This document shows, in pieces, positions 60,804-64,000 of a stretch of 64,000 nt of DNA. The DNA is taken from contig JABACO010000021.1 in assembly GCA_013339895.1 (NCBI GenBank), positions 3,309,457-3,373,456 on the forward strand. The letters are read 5' to 3'. Source of the stretch: Ephydatia muelleri (taxonomy: Eukaryota; Porifera; Demospongiae; Spongillida; Spongillidae). The translations under genes and the position numbers were made by a program. Below the pieces are notes generated by a model that was given only the letters and a program-made list of their open reading frames with translations, did no database searches and had not been told where the DNA came from. The stretch's first letter is position 1. Each line of letters opens with the position of its first letter.

Positions 60804-61790
60804 CTACTCTCTGTACGAACCAAAGGATATCGTACTAAGCGAGTATAAGCGTGGCCTCGAAAAGGCTATTAGCACTTTACTAGTTCAGTTAAATGATGCC
60901 TTTTGCCAGACGCACCCATGGTTAGCACAAACGGTGTGTACCAGTTCTGCACATGCTCACATCGCAGCATATGGAGCACGTCATCACGAGAGACGAAGTA
61001 ATGGAAATAGAGCGGATTTTAGAAGGCAGTGGTGATGGGGAGATGGCGAAGATGATGGCAGTGCTGGACCCCGTCCAGCACCACCTTCCCCACGTCCAGC
61101 ACCACCTTCCCCACGTCCAGCACCACCTTCCCCACGTCCAACACCACCTTCGCCACATCCAGCACCACCTTCGCCACGTCCAGCACCACCTTCGCCACGT
61201 CCAGCACCAACTTCGCCACATCCAACACCACCTTCGCCACATCCAGCACCACATCCAACACCACCTTCGCCACGTCCAGCACCACCTTCGCCACGTCCAG
61301 TACCACCTTCGCCACATCCAGCACCACCTTCGCCACATCCAGCACCACCTTCGCCACATCCAACACCACCTTCGCCATGTCCAGCACCACCTTCGCCACA
61401 TACAACACCACCTTCCCCACGTCCAGCACCACCTTCGCCACATCCAACACCCCTTCGCCATGTCCAGCACCACTTTCGCCACGTCCAGCACCACCTTTGC
61501 CACATCCAGCACCACCTTCGCCACATCCAACACCACCTTTGCCACATCCAACACCACCTTCCCCACATCCAGCACCACCTTCGCCACATCCAATACCACC
61601 TTCCCCACGTCCAGCACCACATTCGCCACATCCAACACCACCTTCACCACATCCAGGACGAGGCCGAGATGGCAGACGACGAGGATGAGGAGATAGAGGA
61701 CGATAAGGGAGAGATAGAGGACGAGGATATGTAAGAGAAGGAAGAGGGCGACGTGGAAGAGGCGGTGAAGGACGAGACCGTAATGTGAAC
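60804..61790 (+). pseudogene. Possible last exon: conserved segment, proline repeats, Arg/Gly tail
   Basis: After an acceptor (ttcactgtag) the frame reads SLYEPKDIVLSEYKRGLEKA, ISTLLVQLNDAFCQTHPWLA and more, up to one TGA in QWW*WGDGEDD (about 61033). It then runs into about 27 repeats of 21 bp encoding PAPPSPR or PTPPSPH (61070-61650), with one frameshift near 61450. It ends in an Arg/Gly-rich tail (GRGRDGRRRG and GRGRRGRGGEGRDRN) broken by two stops. The splice phase agrees with the donor of the first charged-repeat copy, so this could be exon 2 of that gene. The stops indicate a pseudogene unless sequencing errors are involved. Confidence 0.45.
61070..61650. repeat. 21 bp minisatellite (CCACCTTCGCCACRTCCARCA)n
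   Basis: About 27 units, with ACG/ACA and CAGC/CAAC variants; one unit lacks 9-12 bp near 61247. Opposite-strand frames (Val-Leu-Asp-Val-Ala-Lys) are by-products. Confidence 0.9.
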
Positions 61791-62047
61791 CATTATTCGG
61801 ACAATTTATGTATAACTACTAATGTTAATGTTATTAAATAATTATGCCAAATGCGCTAATGATAATGGTCGGTCTAAGTACAGCAAGGAAAGATTTCACG
61901 AATGATTCAAACACGCATCCCGCCTTTAACTAAAACTTTAGTTCTGATATCGGATCGCTTAGCTTCGTTCATAGTTCTACATGTCTTAGCAAATGGCACA
62001 CACATGACGTCACACAACCCGTTGTACATAGAAAAAAATCAATGAAA
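61791..62047. other. Non-coding stretch
   Basis: Contains gatatcggatcgcttagctt, weakly like the region after the hairpins at 57780 and 59620. Otherwise nothing. Confidence 0.35.
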
Positions 62048-62327
62048 CAAGTAAATAAAAACATTCTCTAGGAGAAAGTTGGTGGGATATAGGATTTGAT
62101 GGCAATTGGTGGTGTAAAAAGCAAGGAAACAAGGTCTTATCAGAAGGGAAAATGTAATAGTCCTATATTTAGCACAGAAACAACACATGCCCTAGAAATG
62201 TGCTTAATATAGAACTATTACATTTTCCCTTCTGATAAGACCTTGTTTCCTTGCTTTTTACACCACCAATTGCCATCAAATCCTATATCCCACCAACTTT
62301 CTCCTAGAGAATGTTTTTATTTACTTG
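62048..62327. mobile_element. Near-perfect palindromic MITE
   Basis: Arms of about 125 bp, starting caagtaaataaaaacattct and ending with its reverse complement, around a spacer of about 30 bp. No clear target duplication. It sits where the LINE appears to be interrupted. Confidence 0.8.
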
Positions 62328-62339
62328 TGTCTTTACAAT

Positions 62340-63830
62340 CACCTTTATTGGCAAATGACTTTGACCACACTGCTTCTATTTGCTGACTTTTGGACACATA
62401 TACTAACACAAAAGGGGGTGTTTTTTATGTTAGTGACTTCAATTATCCACGCATTAATTGGAGGGTTCCTATAAGCTATGTTTTGTTAGCATACAACAAC
62501 TTTTTGCCCAGTACTATGCAAAATGGTCTTATGCAAGTTGTTGATTGTCCCACTCATGATCCAAATTGTATTGACATTGTTCTTGCTTCTAACCGATGTC
62601 TAATCTGTGACTTAGCGGTTGTTGAACCTTTTTCCAGCACTTGTGTTCATAGTTCTGTAGACTTCTCAATTCTTTCTCTTGGTGTTTCTAAGCCCAATTC
62701 TAGTTTTTGTTTTTGGGACTTGAGCCATGCAGACAACCGTATTTCATATCTATTGGATGTCGATTGATTGCTGCTATATAATACCATTCTAAATGTGAAG
62801 AAATTCTGGATAAAAATTTCACAGGTTTTGTAGGATTCTATCTCTCAATTTGTATCTATTTGTCATATTCGCGCTACAAAGTACTCAGTACCCAAACATA
62901 TTCCTTCACTTGTAAAATAATAACTGCTACCCCAAGGATAAACTGATGTATAAAAAGTATGCTTGGCAATATGACAACGCAGTCAAATATATGTATTCTT
63001 CCAGGGAGTTAGATATTGCTAAGAGTAAGAACTTATTAGGTACGCGAGCTCCAAACTGAATAGTTTAGTGGGAAATACCTCCAATTTTGAATGGTGATGG
63101 CACAATGACCATTTGTGATAGTGATAAATGTGAGCTTCTCAATGAATACTTTGCCTCTGTTATTACTAAAGACAATGGCAAGTATCCCTGTTTTCCTCAT
63201 ATACAAGGCAAAACTTCCCAGAATAGCATCTGCTTTACTTATGACAAAGTGTTGAGGACTCTTAAAAACCTGCCAAACAAATGCTCTACAACTCATGATG
63301 GTTTTCCAGCAATATATTTGAATTCAATTGCTCCTGGAATTACATTACCCCCTAAGTTGTCTGTTTAATATGTCTATGAAAAGTGGAATATTACCATCTG
63401 TTTGGAAAGTTGGTTATGTGTGCCCAATATTTAAAAAGGGTTCTTGACAGCTTCCCTGTGACTATCGTCCTGTTTCTATGACCAGTATGTGTTGCAAAGT
63501 GATGGAATCTATTGTTTCAGAGTCTGTGGCACAATTCCTCAGAGTTAATGGTCTAATATCTAAAGATCAGTATGGTTTTTTAGCCAAAATACCTACTTAT
63601 ACCCACCTTTTGGTTACACTAAATGAAATATCATTGCTAGCAGATGCTAAGATGCAGGTTGATGCAGCTTATACATTGTTTGGTGTTAGTGACCTCTCAT
63701 CTTTCCCTCTGTCTATACAGACATCAAACCAACCTAACATAGAAATCCTGGGAGCACCTATTGGTGATGCTGAATTGTGGAATAAAACATCTTCTCTAGT
63801 AAACATCAGGCAGCCCTAACTCTATTGTCA
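62340..63830 (+). pseudogene. CR1-like LINE ORF2: endonuclease end and reverse transcriptase start
   Basis: A first block (62390-62767) reads YVSDFNYPRINW, NNFLPSTMQNGLMQVVDCPT, then HDPNCIDIVLAS: the C-terminal half of an APE-type endonuclease (GDFN motif, with Gly to Ser). Further blocks (63087-63368 and 63478-63600) match the N-terminal part of a LINE reverse transcriptase (LRTLKNLPNKCSTTHDGFPA, GILPSVWKVGYVCPIFKKGS, then CDYRPVSMTSMCCKVMESIV). A stop lies at about 63447. After 63600 the sequence jumps to a later part (ILGAPIGDAELWNK), suggesting an internal deletion that removes the catalytic FxDD region. Confidence 0.75.
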
Positions 63831-63850
63831 ACCATTAATGATCTTGGTAG

Positions 63851-64000
63851 TGTATGTAGTATATTGATACCGTGTGTTATTCGTGTGTTATTATGTAAGT
63901 ATGTAGTGACTAAGTATAGATTGCGCATGCGTGTTGGAGGTGTGTTCTTTTTGGAATGAGTTATCGTTGAGTACATTTCAGTGGCGACGAGGGTGGGATG
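63851..64000 (+). mobile_element. Probable Gypsy-type 5' LTR end and primer-binding site
   Basis: A TGTATG...ACATTTCA stretch of about 130 bp ends at 63980. It is followed at once by gtggcgacgagggtgggatg, a sequence of the type found as primer-binding site after LTRs of many animal Gypsy elements. The element would continue past the right edge, so this rests on the junction only. Confidence 0.45.

Noticed and set aside
60922..61650. Minus-strand frames of Val-Leu-Asp-Val-Ala-Lys or Trp-Arg-Arg-Trp-Cys repeats
   Set aside because: By-product of the 21 bp minisatellite; the plus-strand proline frame joins unique coding-like sequence on both sides and is preferred.

Overview
The window looks like animal nuclear DNA, dense in repeats and transposons, with no operons, no bacterial-type genes and no recognisable tRNA or rRNA. 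A marine invertebrate, possibly a sponge, is my guess, based on the mix of element families (Ginger1-type integrase transposons, piggyBac, CACTA-like, hAT, MULE-like, CR1-like LINE, Gypsy-type LTR), short introns and abundant microsatellites. The species cannot be fixed from the sequence alone.

Layout. 1-9.3 kb: a decayed Ginger1-type integrase copy (746-2290), a long ATGT/TG microsatellite (3.34-4.27 kb) and plain DNA. 9.3-12.26 kb: copy A of a ~3 kb segmental duplication carrying a 70-residue secreted-peptide gene. 12.27-22.37 kb: copy A of a LINE-bearing repeat (here 'R'), split by a Ginger1-like element (13214-17504) and by a nearly intact piggyBac (18330-22031). The Ginger1-like element is itself split by a MULE-like foldback element made largely of GAGCAG repeats (13454-16557). 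22.4-30.1 kb: a second, diverged peptide gene (25656-25868), a Ginger1 copy with matching ends (26251-28923) and a hAT fragment. 30-42 kb: mostly non-coding, with several tandem repeat fields and MITEs, including ten copies of a very uniform ~154 bp satellite unit. 42.3-45.97 kb: copy B of the segmental duplication with the third peptide gene. 47.7-50.8 kb: CA-rich and GGGGTGTT-rich repeats. 50.76-57.66 kb: copy B of R, split by a 4.0 kb CACTA-like element (50859-54853). 57.67-62.33 kb: a tandem pair of decayed genes with 15-residue charged repeats, then a proline-rich exon and a palindromic MITE. 62.34-63.83 kb: probable continuation of the CR1-like LINE. 63.85-64 kb: a probable Gypsy-type 5' LTR and primer-binding site running off the window.

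Two results stand out. First, a family of three 70-residue secreted peptide genes: conserved signal peptide, cysteine-free Thr/Pro-rich mature part, shared TATA-type promoter block. Copies A and C differ by 4 nonsynonymous and 5 synonymous changes, suggesting selection to keep the protein. These are the only apparently intact non-transposon genes I can support. Second, the two copies of R act as empty-site controls for each other. This fixes the ends and target-site duplications of three transposons by sequence alone: CCGG for Ginger1-like, TTAA for piggyBac, ATC for CACTA-like. The piggyBac gene can be read as four exons with consistent splice phases (717 codons), with the second catalytic Asp apparently replaced by Glu.
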